Source: Epinephelus fuscoguttatus (Eukaryota; Chordata; Actinopteri; Perciformes; Serranidae). Taken from it: DNA of 64,000 nt. Both the position numbers and the translations under genes were made by a program. How positions within the stretch are numbered: the stretch's first letter is position 1; each line of letters starts with the position of its first letter. The notes beneath the pieces were generated by a model. That model did no database searches, was not told where the DNA came from, and worked only from the letters and a program-made list of their open reading frames with translations. Of this stretch, positions 10,834 to 23,234 are shown in pieces. The DNA is taken from positions 16,245,379-16,309,378 of the forward strand of contig NC_064771.1 in the NCBI RefSeq assembly GCF_011397635.1, written 5' to 3'.

Positions 10834-13800
10834 TCACCAATCGCTGAAGCGGAGACGATTGAAGGCCTCTTTGATGTCATCATTGGTCTCTGGACTTCCG
10901 CCAGTGCCAATACGAAGCACTTTGCTGTCAGGGACGTCCTGTTTCAGCTTTCGCTTGCTGAGGACCACATTGCCTTCGGCTCCCTCCCTCTCAGGACCTG
11001 TCAGCAGGATGTAGGCAGCATGGCGTCCACGCTCCAACAGCGTGGCTAAGATAAGAACACAAACAGTCACACATAGAACCGACCCATGATTCCCCAGCCC
11101 TCCAACTACTGATGCACATGTTGTATTTAACTGATTATATAATTTTGAGCAAAAGCACCTCTAAATGTTACAATGTGGTCCAGGGAACTGGGCGACTCAA
11201 GGAGGACTTTAGAGTAAAGAGGGTGGAGCAAGTAAGAATGTCGGTCACTCACTAATGGCACCTGGAAGGAGATGTTAAAATCAGTTAACATTTTTTAATA
11301 CATCTCTTGCGATGCATCTTCAGTGAAAGGCAGTGCACTTACAGATGAGTTGGCGTCCAAGGCCATCGTGCCCCAAAACACAAAGACCGAGAAGGAGTTG
11401 GTGGTGTGTATTGATGCAGGTCTGGGAGAGTTGGGACTGTTCAAAAGGCTGACTTCCCACAGCATACCACCAGACTTCCCATCCAGAATTATTATCTACA
11501 TTCAAAGACAGACAGCGGTACAGTCGATGTATGATCCAAATCGATCATATGAGAGAAGCTGGTCACAAAAAATGAAACGTAGGTATCACAGTGGTCTCAC
11601 CCTCTTTGAGTAGTTGCCAATATCCTCCTCGACCACAACATCAAGTACTCCGTCTTTGTCAAAGTGCCCAAAGGAGGGCTCACTGAATGAATGTAAACAC
11701 AGAGGAGAGGTTGAGTAGTTTAATTTGAGATTTAAAGTACTCTCCCAAATCAAAAATGACCAGGAAGTATCTACAGGAGTTTTTAGGCTATCTGGCCGTC
11801 ATAACACAATTTGATTCCCAGCCAAAATATGCATGTTTAAATAAACCAGTAGGTCACCTGAGGACTGAACTGGTATTGAATCGCCACAGTGGCTGAAGAT
11901 TTTTTCCATCGACTAATACCACCCCCTTCCCAGTCACAAGCAGCAGGTTGGGTGTCTCATCTGTTTCTCCTGTTCTTAGCACTTGTTTCACTGAGTCAGA
12001 TCTACAAAACAGAAATAAATGTTAGCATAAAGTCTGGCCACAATATTGACAAGCTGTTAAAGGAATACTTCAGCCCCAAACTACCAATTCTTTATCAATT
12101 TCTCATCCTGTGTTAGGTTGAATTTTTATGATAGCCTCGGCCACCAGTGTGTGACTGTGTGTGTGAATGGGTGAATGTGACATGTAGTAAAAGTTAAAGT
12201 GCTTTGAGTGGTCGGAAGACTAGAAAAGCGTTATTCAAGTGCAGTCCATTTAATTTAACATCACCAAACACTGGAGCTGCTGTCTACCACTGCCTTGATC
12301 AGGTAGTTTGTTTGTGTTATTGTGTCACTTTGGTGTTTTAAAGGGTTAGATTGGATTCAGCAAAGTCACACAATAACACAAACTACAGATCAAGGCAGTG
12401 GTTGACCAGGAGCTTCCATGTTTAGCAAGGAAAAATGACTGTTTTCATCAATGGAGTCTGGGTTGAAAGAGAGCCTGTTGGAAAAGGCTGTGTGTTTGGA
12501 AAGCACTGAGCATATGACTTGGTAAATGAGACTTGGATTATACTGCAGGAGTTGTGTAAGAGTTTGTTTGCTGTTGTTAAACACAGTTGCCAATTCATCA
12601 AGCATTTTCTCCATTTTTGGATTCCTTATTTATCGTGGAGGTATGCAAAAAGAACAAAGTATTCTTCACTAATTCAACATGACACAGGTTGAGTAACTGA
12701 CACAAGTGGACATTCTGGGGGTGAAGTCTTCTCTTATTTTAAGGCACAAGTTAAGACTGCTTCTTACTCGTAGATGGGTACAAGGCCAGATGTTGCACTG
12801 GCAGTCTTCTCCCAATGCTTATCTTTCTTGAGGGTGGCCTCCATCCCTGCTTTAGCCTTGGCAGCGATCCTCCACAGTGCCAGTCCATACAGGCCAGTGT
12901 CTGTGAATGAGCACAAAATTACTCACTACTGCCATCAAGTGTACAGCTAGGCATTTACAACAGTTGTATCACAACTTGAAGTCAAATTTACCGCATCTCA
13001 GTAGCAACACCAGAAAACCAAAACCAAAGCTGTCATAATAAATCAGTGCTTCTTGAAAAATAATAAATAAATAATTAAAATAAAACAGATAAATAATAAA
13101 TATGAAAATGAGGTGTCGAAACACACGGTCAGACACTCCGAGACGAACAAAAATAAATTAATTACTTGGAACTCCTTCTACAGAATACTAAGCTACACCA
13201 CAAGACTGACATTCTGCTATTTTTACCCATTTCCTGGCAATAATAGTACACACCCTGAGGACAGTTTTAAGTCTAATCCCACTGGTTTCCAGACATGCAA
13301 TAAGGCTTAACTTCTTGATAGGTTTGGAATAGTAGGAAATGGAATAGTATATAACTTATATAAATACAGTGCAGCACTGCTCCATTAGATTTAGCTGGTC
13401 TGACCGCAGATGGGCTCTAACATGCTGAGATCGTCGGAGCAGATTCGAGATACAAACCTTTGTGTAGTAGTACATAGTGAGAACCTTCTGTAGTGCAATG
13501 AAGAAGATGATTGGTTGTCTCTGTGGAGTCGAGAACCACCGTAGAACCAATCTGAACACCCGTGTATCCTGACAGGAATACCAGATGAGTCTGCAGATAT
13601 GACGAGACATTAAAACCGGGTGACTCTTATTTTGCTGCAACATTATCAGATGATTTCACTAACAGTGCTTATTATTTCCATATTTGACCCCTGTTATATT
13701 TGACTCAGTCCTTACACGCTAAAATACAAAGCTTTGACATCACTTTTGTTTACCTGCGTGCTGTCTGATGCCACCAGAGCCACATCGTCGACCTTGTCCT

Positions 13801-15337
13801 TATCCAGATCTGGGACACTAAGAACAGGCACAGTACTACGCAGGCCAGTAGGTTGAGGCTGCTGCCACCTGATGTCACCTGCACACAGGAACAGGGCACT
13901 CAAAAAAACCTAACTCACGGCCCACACTCATTGTTTATCTTGAGAGCAATACATCTACAACAATTGTTACAAGAACACAGAGATGAAAACTGAGAACCAC
14001 TTCCAAATAGTACGATCCATCAGAGTTGTATGCCTACGAGCTTATCGATTCCTTGTATCTATTCCGAAATGTTTTTCTGACAGTTGTGCATTGAAAAACA
14101 CTGACGCCAAACCTGTAGAACGAGTCATGGCAGCGATGAAGAAACACAGTCCAAAGCATGGCTTCATTTTTACAAAGACAGATGACAACAGTGCAGCTCG
14201 TCATGTCTGTACTATGATCATTTCAAGTAAGGGTGAAAACACCAGCACTACGCTGAAAAAACTCTCTCCGCAACAAAGGCAGAAATTCCAGGAATGCCAT
14301 GTATTTGATTCTCTATGCACAAATGCCACTGCTTTTCTCTAACTAAGAAAATGGTTAAATTGTAAACCTACTTTTTCAACACAGAAAAAGCTAAGGATCA
14401 GTTAGGGCAGTGATGAAAATCAGGACAAATACCCAGACTCAATGATGTCATTGATATCAATAAGGTCACATAACATTAGAACAATTTGAAAAGTGCTAGC
14501 TGTGCATCAGTATACTTTATGAAACTGTGACATAATTTATAGTACACGTAATACAGAGACATTAACAAGTCACTAACCAGTGTATTTGTCAATGGCTGTG
14601 AGTTGGTCAGAATGGAACAGCAGACAGTCCCACTTTCTGCCTGATTTTTCGTCCAGACCACACTGGGCCCAGTGGAACTCGGGAGCCAGCGGACGCTCCC
14701 ACAGGGTCTCTCCATGTGTCCCATCCACTGCAAACAAAAACACACACGGCGAAGGCAGACCTGGAAAAAAACAGAGTGAGTCTGAATTACACAAACCAAA
14801 TGTAATATAGAAAGCAACTCTTGTTTCCTTGTCATTCATGAATAAATTAAAAATCAACAACACTTTATACCTGCATTAGCACATGTATTGTTCTGACTGC
14901 CTTCTGAGTCTTTGAGGACAAACAGGACATCCATCACCTTGTCTTTACTTGCTTCTTCAATGGCTAAAAAGTTGTAGGTTGCTGTGGCCGAGGAGGAGAG
15001 ATTAGTGATAAGTCCCGCAAACAATAACACACTTTAAAGCAGTGAAAAACACACAATTATACACACCTGCTTGGGAGAAAGTCCTGTTCCAGGTAACAAG
15101 ATACTGTGGTCTGACAGGGCAGGGGATGATGAAGGAGAAGGCAAACACTATGGTGAGGCACAGGAACAAGGAGAAGAAGAAGACTGCGGTTCGCCAGTGG
15201 GTCAGTTTGGCAAAACCCAAGACTTCTTTACAACTCTTCTTCTTCAGCTCTGTTGCTGACGGTGCTGGTCCTGTCTCAGACCCATCCTCTCCCCTCTTCA
15301 GAGGGTCGCCTTCTGTGGCACTGCCGGTGGTCTCCAT
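10834..15337 (-). CDS. fam234a: FAM234A (ITFG3), FG-GAP-like membrane protein
   Basis: Eleven coding exons on the minus strand: 15067-15337 (ATG), 14871-14981, 14578-14760, 13754-13878, 13458-13590, 12768-12900, 11858-12001, 11601-11682, 11343-11495, 11159-11261 and 10834-11045 (stop). They total 1,650 bases, 549 residues, against about 552 in human, with every phase consistent. The N-terminus is cytoplasmic and acidic. One membrane segment spans about residues 51-72 and ends in FIIPCPVRP, so this is a type II protein with a large extracellular part. Integrin-alpha-like FG-GAP features follow: PDLDKDKVDD near 211 and HFDKDGVLD near 373. Other family stretches are GETLWERPLAPEFHW, FVFWGTMALD and RHAAYILLTGPE. 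Possible N-glycosylation sites include NRT and NNT. The cellular role is poorly defined in the family. The gene is head-to-head with luc7l, an arrangement also known in mammals. Confidence 0.97.
12115..12258 (+). mobile_element. LINE 3'-end fragment in a fam234a intron
   Basis: The segment reads through GTGTGAATGGGTGAATGTGA and AAAGTGCTTTGAGTGGTCGG to GCAGTCCATTTAA. From general knowledge this matches the conserved 3' tail of an L2/CR1-type LINE that is abundant in teleosts. Only the tail is present, so this is a strongly 5'-truncated copy. It lies in the intron between the 11,858-12,001 and 12,768-12,900 exons. Confidence 0.6.
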
Positions 15338-16500
15338 TGTTGCCTCAATGCATCACCGGCCCACGGACCTACTCCACAGGAAAAAGGAGCTTACAGTAAA
15401 AGATAATGCTTCTCTTAAACAAACACTTCTATCATGGCACAGTCAGAGCTTGCTGCTGTATCTGTCCCAGAGAAAACCACAAACCTGCATGTGACAAAGT
15501 ATCCAGCTATAATAACAGACAAAACTCTGCTGGCATTCACAGATATAGCACATGAAAAAATACTGAAGGCAGCAGTGTCTGTCAGTCCAGCTATTTCTGC
15601 TGCATCAACCTTTGTGGATCTGAGCCTATTCAGACGTGCCAGCTCTGACTCCAGAGATTTCTCAACACCAAAACAACAAACTCATAATGACCAATCAGCC
15701 AGGCTAGCACACTCTGTCATTTGCTTTATAGCCTCGGGCTTATGCTCTTGAATGTGTGTGTTAAAGTCAGCTAGCTCATTTGCTGTAGAAAAAATATTAA
15801 AAAATCAGAGAAGCTGTTAGCTAAGATGTTAGCTAAGTAGCCCAAAACGACCGAGTAGCTCAATGTCGAGTAGCTACCAACGTTAGCTAGCTGTGGTTCG
15901 TAAAGTTCAACGGTTGTCTGGTTTGTTTGCTAACTTGTTGAACAAAGGCCAGGCCCCACACACACAGGCATACGCGCTAACGTTGCTACCAAAGTCCCGA
16001 CAGTTGACGTTAAATGACGAATTGACACTGACTCAAAAGATTTTTTTCTTACTTCCACGTTCCCCTGTCGCCTTTGATGGTCACTGGTGTGGCGAACTGC
16101 AGGTAGTAGTGGGCCTGACACACCAACAGCCCTGCCTATCAACCCCAGCTGCGTAAACAAATCATAGGCAAGCCCACTGCGACCGAGCTTTTATTTCCCT
16201 GAGTTTGTCTCTCAGGTCGCCATTTTCTCTGCTAACGTTTAAGCTTTCGACGCCAAAAACGATGTCAATATCCCCAGCTACGAAAATCAGCTTAACAGTA
16301 CTCTTCTTTAACTTAAACCTAATTATAACATGTACTCAGGAACGACAGCCTGGGAGTATGTGCTGCCTGACAGGCTGAGCTCAGGGCACATGTTGACCGC
16401 GTTATTACATTCAAGCTGCTCTGATTGGTTAATTCGCTTGGTCTCAAACGTGACGTATGCAGCACAGAACAGGTACTGCTGCCGCCCTTAAAAAGTACAT
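15338..16500 (-). promoter_or_regulatory. fam234a 5' UTR and probable promoter region
   Basis: The region upstream of the fam234a ATG contains no recognised coding sequence. The part between about 15,880 and 16,450 is richer in CpG than its surroundings and is the likely transcription start region, although no TATA box or single start can be fixed. A 5' non-coding exon is probable but its borders cannot be called safely. Several GCTAGC/TTAGCTAA motifs occur, as also at the luc7l start. Confidence 0.35.
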
Positions 16501-17139
16501 ACTGTACAATGGGGACATACTACAGTCTCATAACTTTACGCCCTGAACTTTGACCCTCTTGCTTTTATATCCGTTACCATGGAGATAAACAAACGCCACT
16601 TGCCAAGTAGAATCAGAGATCAACCCGGAGCTCTGCTGTTGTTGCTTTGCAATGTCTGTAGTTGAATTAAAGAGTTATAACTGCACAGACTGTAGATGCC
16701 TAGTCCCAATTTCACGTCCAGTCCCTTTTACTATCCCAGTGTGGCTACACATTTTGACAAATGAAAGCCTGTCTCAATTAGAGGCCTGGTCTAGTAGTTC
16801 TCCGGATGAATAAAAGCTGGTTGTTGGATACTTTTTTTTTTTTTCATAAAAAGTAATCCAAGTTGTGAGTATTTTTTTAACAGGATGTTGTGTCAATATG
16901 TCAGGTGCTGTAATCCTTGATGCTGTAGCTCTCTGTTGGCGCTAGATCATATGAAAGACTCATAATTGATATGTTATCTGAAGCCTCATTTTTTCAGGAA
17001 ACACATTTAACAGTTTTGTGTGAAAGGAATTAAAGGCCTGTCCCATATAGACGATTGTCCCAAACATAGGCCTGTTGATTTCAGTGATTAAAGCAAATAA
17101 TAGCTCGGGCTACTAACTGAAGTTTTATGGTAATATATT

Positions 17140-17485
17140 TGCAACAGTGAAATTACATCTGCAGTTCTCTGTCGATGTTGTTTTCATAGTTATGTCCCGT
17201 TGTTGGTTGTGATATTTATTATTATTTTGTTTACTTAAACAATTAATATTCCTATTATTACTATTCAACTGGTCATCAGTTACTTGAATGTGCTGTCATC
17301 CATCATTAGGGCATCTGACAGCTATCATCTGTTGCCGGCTCAGTCGACATGTCATGTCCTCCGCTGTGCAGAGGATTGTGGGTCAGAATAGCCAGAAAAG
17401 CATGCTGGCTTGCATACTGCAAAATCGGACCAGATGTGGTAGAACATCCTGGTACTTTTGGCATACTGCATTGGGCATACTATAT
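17140..17485 (+). repeat. Left arm of a 2.4 kb inverted repeat
   Basis: This arm matches the reverse complement of 19,140-19,525 over most of its length. Shared stretches include AATATTCCTATTATTACT, GGCTCAGTCGACATG, CAGAGGATTGTGGGTCAGAA, AAGCATGCTGGCTT and ACATCCTGGTA. There are several small insertions and many substitutions, so the copies are old. The arms enclose a LINE fragment. They may be the ends of one foldback transposon or two copies of a MITE in opposite orientation. Confidence 0.75.
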
Positions 17486-17984
17486 ATTCAATTCAATTCA
17501 ATAGGACTTTGCCAGAAAATGCTTCAAATTACAGTAACACTTAGTTCAGTAACCACAATTTTAACGATTCCCAACCAGTACCAACCAGACAACCAGTGGG
17601 TTCCCTGGGTCAGGGTCACTCACCGGGCCCAGTTTTAGAACAATAGAGTATTAAATATCTGGCACAATATACAAATACACACAATAAGAAGTGTTTTCAA
17701 GGAGAAAAAGCAAAACCAGTGTCTAAAAGAGTAACAATAGGAGAACGATAAGAACAAGAGTTACTAAAAACGAACTAAAATGGTAGGGGGAAAGCAGACT
17801 GCTCCTGATAATCAGTGTTATATTGAATGTGATATAACAATGAGAAGTAGTATTGCACATGACTGAGAAAATGATATTGCACTACACTGACCAGTGAACA
17901 TGATACTGAAGAATAATATTGCACATGATGTTGAAACATAGTAATGTGCATCATATGAAGTAATAATGCACCTAATGTAGGTGA

Positions 17985-19135
17985 ATATTGCTGTCAGTGT
18001 CCTTAGTTTCAGCTCTACTCCCTACAGAAGGGGGAGGAGTTACACAGTTTGATGGCAACAGTTCTCCTGACGACATCTCCTCTCTGTCAGGTGAGGGCAG
18101 TTTAGTTATTGACAGTGAGGAAGAGAGTGATGACGGTGATGTAGAGAGTGTTGATGAAAATGACAAACAAAGATATGAAAGTGCCAGCGAGAGCCCCACC
18201 TCTGAGTTCAGTAGTGAGATTTTGACAGCTGGCCAGCGAGCCAGCAGCACCCCCCTCTCTTCTCCTCCTGAGGCAGAGTCTGCTTCGTCTGAAAGTAGCT
18301 CCTTCTCCCCCACACCTGAGTTTCCTGCTCCGAGCAGTAATGAGTCAGAGAGTGAGGTCCTGACTGAGTTAGGCGGAAAGAAAAGGCCAGCTCAGTTTTA
18401 CCTCCCATAAAAAGGAGAAATGGCTTGATGACAAGCCAACACCTTAGGACTGACATCAACTCTTACCATGGGTTTTCTTAAAGTTGCCACCTGGAATCCT
18501 CGTGGTATTCAGTCAATGTCATTAAGAAAGGACAAAATGAATATCTACTCAATACTGACTTTGACATCTTATGTACTCACGAACTGAGACTGAATACGAA
18601 TAATGATGTTGAAGGTGTTAGTAAACTGTGGCAAAAAGGGAAACATGTAATATCTTAAATTAAATTAAAGGAAGATTAATGTGGGATAACCTGAGCATCC
18701 TAAGACAAAGTGTGTACAAACCAGAGAAAGGATTCTTTATTATTGGGCTGGATCAAAAGAAAGTCCTTGATTACATTTCCAGAGATTATCTCTGGGCTGT
18801 TATCAAGGCTTATGGTTTCCCTGATGCCTTCATTCAAGTAGTTAAATGTCTGTATGTGAAGTCAAGTGTCTGTGTAAATGTAAATGGTGTTTTATCTGAG
18901 CCCTTTGAGGTCAAGAGAGGGGTCAAACAAGGCTCCCCTCTTAGTGCTGCTTTGTACATTTTGGCAATAAGCCTTGTAATCAAAATAATCAACTCTGAAA
19001 GTTTAATCTCTGGTGCATGTTTGGGTCATCTGCCCAAGTTTACAGCAATTGCCTATGCTGATGATATCACTGTTATTATAAAAAAGACAGGAACCAGCTT
19101 TCCTGATGGGCTTACTGAGTATTGGGACACCCTAA
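17985..19135 (+). mobile_element. Degraded non-LTR retrotransposon (Tx1/L1-like LINE)
   Basis: Three remnants lie in order on the plus strand. First is an acidic, serine-rich open frame at 17,988-18,410 that could be the end of ORF1. Second is the start of ORF2 at about 18,469 (MGFLKVATWNPRGIQS), the opening motif of an AP-type endonuclease. Third is part of a reverse transcriptase in an open frame at 18,679-19,130. The RT shows DNLSILRQSV, GLDQKKVLDYIS, VKRGVKQGSPLSAALYILA and the catalytic IAYADDITVI. Most of the endonuclease is missing between 18,650 and 18,676, and the RT stops at the right inverted-repeat arm, so only fragments survive. The RT style suggests the Tx1/L1 clade; this is from remembered patterns, not alignment. 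Confidence 0.8.
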
Positions 19136-19139
19136 CTGT

Positions 19140-19525
19140 GCGTTCCAGTACCCATGCTACCATACTACATAGCATGCCAGAAAAGATTTGGTATGTCCCA
19201 GTACATAGTCTGTCAAAAAATACCAGGATGTCCTGCTAAGCCAGCATGCTTTTTTTGTTATTCTGACCCACAATCCTCTGCCCAGCAGACGATACATCAT
19301 GTCGACTGAGCCACAAACACATGACAGCTTGACAACTCACTGACAGCTGTTTGACAGTTGTCAGGAATCATATTGATAGATGACAGTGTATTCAAATAAC
19401 TGATTACCAGTTGAACAGTAATAATAGGAATATTAATTAAATAAACAAAATAATCCTAAATATTACAAACGAATAAGACATAACTATACAAATAACAATG
19501 GCAGCGAACTGCAGATGTATTTTGA
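19140..19525 (-). repeat. Right arm of the 2.4 kb inverted repeat
   Basis: The reverse complement of this stretch aligns with 17,140-17,485 (shared GGCTCAGTCGACATG, CAGAGGATTGTGGGTCAGAA, AAGCATGCTGGCTTA). Its inner end abuts the LINE reverse-transcriptase fragment. It carries a longer inner portion (about 60-80 bases near 19,140-19,210) than the left arm. Confidence 0.75.
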
Positions 19526-20199
19526 CTGTTTTTAAAGTTAAAGAAAGAAAGGACCGTGGAGAGCAGATTAGAGCAGCAGGAACAGAAACATGAGTGAACT
19601 TTGAATAGGACAAAACATATATCCAACTCTCTGTATGGGGGCCCCAGTGCAAATGCACCACCTGTGCTGTCTATGTTTACACCCCTGAGCAGATGTAAGA
19701 GGAGAAAGATGTGTTAATGTCCATATGTCTGTTATTGTACATGGATTTTGATACTTTGGCAAATTTTTTCGGAGCCTCTGCTGTCTGAGTGTTTGGACCT
19801 GGGGGGAAGACTCAGTCCCGCTCTTATACTCCTGCATGGTGAAAGATGTCACTGCAGGAGGCAGGCCATCGCCGTCCAGTGGACCTGTTCCTCTGGAGCT
19901 TAGGTGGCTCCCATTGGACAGCAGAGTGTAAAGATGACAGGCCGGTCTTCAATGCTGCCAGGGGGTGGGAAGCCTGCGTGCCAGTCCGCCTCAGAGCTCA
20001 CTTCAGGCTTCCGGTGTCTTCCATGTAGGATGTTGTGTTAAGATACACACACCACACTTCACCAATCTGACCTGCAACTTTGGAGACTAATTGTGCTTTT
20101 ACTGCTACCTCAGCCTACTTTTCTTAATTGTTGTAAAGATGTTGGTTGTCACTATAATTTGTACTAACACTAATCCTGACAGGGTGCAGTTTTCTGTCC

Positions 20200-20795
20200 C
20201 TGATCGCCATTTTTTTCCTTTTGTTTCCCCTTTCTTGTGTTCTTGTGTGTCCCCAGTCTGTCTGTCTGTCTGTCGTCTCTCGTGTGTGTGCGTGTGTGCG
20301 TGTGCATGTGTGTAAGGCTGACATATCTGAGCAGGTGTTTATCCACTAATCAGTCACCAGCAGAGGACACCTGGAAAGGTCTGAAGTTTGAGGCAGACCA
20401 CGGTAAACCACCATCAACTGACACTTTGCAGTTTTCTGTCCATGCTTCTTGATGTTTTTCTGTCTCTGTCTATCTCGATTTCTCTCTGTCTCTCTTTATG
20501 TTTCCTTTTCTCATATGGATTTCTGCAAGTGTATTATGTTGATCTGTTCTGTACGACATCTATTGCACGTCTGTCCTTCCTGGAAGAGGGAACCCTCCTC
20601 AGTTTCTCTTCCTGAGGTTTCTAACAATTTTTTTTACCATCAGAGATCTTTTTTGGGGGGAGTTTTAACCGCTGTGAGGGTCTAAGTACAGAGGGATGTC
20701 GAATGCTGTAAAGCCCCCTGAGGCAAAATGTAATTTGTGATATTGAGCTATACAAATAAAATTGAATTGAACTGAATTGAATTGAATTGAAGTGA
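20200..20795 (+). mobile_element. LINE 3' end with ATTGA tail and low-complexity lead
   Basis: The segment ends GAGCTATACAAATAAAATTG followed by repeats of AATTG/AACTG to about 20,790. From general knowledge, a GGGCTATACAAATAAA-type end with an (ATTGA)n tail is typical of L2-type teleost LINEs (Maui/RexBabar style). The upstream part, 20,255-20,320, is a TGTC and TG/CG-rich simple run. No reverse-transcriptase frame was seen. Confidence 0.55.
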
Positions 20796-21524
20796 GTAAT
20801 TGTTGTGCTGTTAATGAAATAACTCTGTATTGTTCAAATAAAAGTTGGAGATTAACTACAACCTTCTTCATTTTTTTGACTTTTTAGTGTATACAAGGAA
20901 TTAATATAAGTCCAGGAACAATGACCTGGTCTTGTTCTTATTTAACTTCTCATGCCTATGTTTGAAAATAATAGACTTAGATTTCGGAATTTAAGTCATA
21001 ATATTACGAGACTAAAGTCACAATAGAATAGATTCTTTAAAGTCCATAGGCTAGTGTATCCGATATTTTTTTGTAATTGGAAAAAGTTTTGACTGCAGTT
21101 GCTTTATTAGCTTCACAGAGAACACAGATATGTGGCATATGCGTTGAAGGTACACAAAGTTTTGAACATGAGCAGAAATGTTGCTTAAACACATATTAAC
21201 CATTAAAATACTGGGGTTTATTGATAAATTCAAATAAATTTATCATTCATGTGAATAACGTGCAGACACAAAAAAGGGACTGAGGAGTAAATCACGCCTA
21301 CATGTGTGCTGACTCAGCGACAATAACATTCCATTTTATTTTTAAATTTTGAATTGTCACCTACCGCCTGCATTTTGTGTTTTCCTTTACATCATTTATA
21401 CCATAAACTGGTATTTTAAAAATCACCAGAATGCGGGAAATAAAGTGTTTGACACCTAAAACCTATGCCTTTGCTTTATATGTTGCACCCTCAAGCAAAA
21501 TATACTGGGACTGGTAAATGATCT

Positions 21525-22067
21525 AGTCGACTCAGCAAGGCCAGGAACACCTTACAGGGACTTAATGTCTGGAAGTCGGCCCAGTACAGCACCAGCACCA
21601 AGCTAAGACTGTACCAGAGCTGCGTCCTGTCCACCCTGCTTTACGGATCAGAATGTTGGAGAACGACAGAAAATGATCTCCACAAACTGTCAACCTTTCA
21701 CACCAAAAGCATACGGAAGATACTGAGAATATTCTGGCCCCAAACCATATCCAACCAGCATCTTCTCAGCCTGTGTAAGCAGGAAAATATGGTTACCATC
21801 CTCATGAGAAGGCGATGGAAATGGACTGGGCATGTCATCTGTAGACAGCAGGACAACATCATCCAAACTGCCTTTCACTGGACACCAGATGGTAAACGTA
21901 AAAGAGGCTGACCCAAGAACACCTGGCGCAGGACGGTGGAAGGAGAGCTGAAGGTCCTGCATCACACCTGGGGTTCCGTAAAGATGCTGGCCCAGAACAG
22001 ACAGGAGTGGAGATCCTTTGCTGCTGCCCTACATGCCAGCCGGCATAAAGGGCAGTAAGCCTAAGCT
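21525..22067 (+). mobile_element. 5'-truncated LINE with 9-bp target-site duplication
   Basis: The frame encodes the C-terminal part of a non-LTR reverse transcriptase: LYQSCVLSTLLYGSECW, LRIFWPQTISNQHLLSL, RRRWKWTGHVICRQ, TAFHWTPDGKRKRG and TWRRTVEGELKVL, ending HASRHKGQ then stop. One in-frame stop interrupts the conserved RG-PK motif (CGA changed to TGA); otherwise the frame is open. Direct copies of AAATGATCT at 21516-21524 and 22068-22076 flank it exactly, marking a target-site duplication. The clade is probably RTE-like, judged only from the remembered C-terminal motif pattern. It has inserted into an older LINE-like sequence that continues on both sides. Confidence 0.8.
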
Positions 22068-22076
22068 AAATGATCT

Positions 22077-22995
22077 GCAGACGTTTATAAACCCACTTTC
22101 AAAATTTTGGCAAGATGGGTCCTTTTGTCTTTGGATGTTTTGATGATTGAGAGATACTTTCCACTGAAGGTGTAGCCATTTTTAATCTTGCAAAGAGGAA
22201 ACAGAGATCACTGTGGTAAACTTTCTCCAGAAGCAGCTGGTCTCACATTGTCATCGCAAACATGAGATATAATGGCTCACCGATCTATACAGCCCACTAA
22301 AATCCAAGGGATTCCTATGCTGAACATGAAATGTAATGATTGCTTAATATAAAAACTGACAATCTGAAAAATTATTTTGAGGTTGATTAAACACATTTCA
22401 AAATTATAAATGACATTTATCCTTCTAAAGAATTACCAAGGCTAAATTTTAATATTGATCATATGGGCTCATTTTGCGTAAAAGATATTGAAACCACAGC
22501 CCATATATTTCTCCCATGTAGTGCAATACATACATTTTGGCTCGACACTGACAAATAGATAAAACAAAATATCTCATTATTTCTTGCTTCTGTCGCTAGA
22601 GACATTATTTCATTTGGTATGATCTTGAAGAACAAAATGCAAACTGATGTAATTATATGTCATACATTAGAAGAACACATGTGGGAACCTCCCACAACTT
22701 TTTTTTTCTTAAATACAGTGTAACTTTACATAAAATCCTTAAAACTGGGTGAAAGTGAAAGGAATAGGAGCATAGAAGTTATTTTATTGTATTTTATTAC
22801 TTTTCCCTCTTCTGTTTTATACACAATTCCCATTCAAATCTTACGGTTAAAAGCAGTTCCTTCCTGTACTGTGAGATGCGTACATTTGTGTACTTTACTG
22901 TTGTTCGCTTTGGCAATTTCTTTGTACTTTCCTGTACTTAATGAATGTGATTCTTGCCATGCTTGTTTTGTACAATTTAAAAATAAAATAAAATA
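22077..22995 (+). mobile_element. Older LINE 3' region interrupted by the RTE-like insertion
   Basis: The frames here contain fragments such as FINPLSKFWQDGSFC and ETTAHIFLPCSAIHTFWL, the latter like the Cys/His C-terminal motif of L1/Tx1-type ORF2 (E-T-HIF-CP--FW). It then runs to an A-rich end with repeated AAATA near 22,980-23,010. Several stops break it. The left part before 21,516 (KTYAFALYVAPSSKIYWDW) is likely the same element. Confidence 0.5.
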
Positions 22996-23019
22996 ATATA
23001 AAATAAATAAAAGGGAGAA

Positions 23020-23234
23020 AAAAAAACGTTAGCTAAACGGAAGTTTCAAATAGGGCCTGTCGTCACTTCCTAAATATAAAACGGAAACTGGCGAGTAACG
23101 TTATACGAAATAGAGAAAAGCGGCGAGAGGTGATGCTTGGACGAATAAATAATCAAATAACTTAACAGAAACACTAAGGAGCTGCTTTCAGTTGCGTACT
23201 TTTATATAGCGCTGTCGACGGAAGACCCGCAACA
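23020..23234 (+). promoter_or_regulatory. Probable luc7l promoter and 5' UTR
   Basis: Directly upstream of the luc7l ATG at 23235 is a block richer in CpG than its surroundings. It contains CGGAAG/ACTTCC-type ETS motifs (about 23,038 and 23,066), with a further GGAAAC nearby. No TATA box fits the usual spacing, as expected for a housekeeping splicing gene. The transcription start is not fixed by sequence alone. Confidence 0.4.

Noticed and set aside
13983-14342. A 119-codon plus-strand open frame inside a fam234a intron
   Set aside because: No recognisable motif, no splice or promoter context, and it lies opposite a well-supported gene; probably chance.
15042-15494. A 150-codon plus-strand frame across fam234a exon 1
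   Set aside because: It is the antisense shadow of the real first coding exon.
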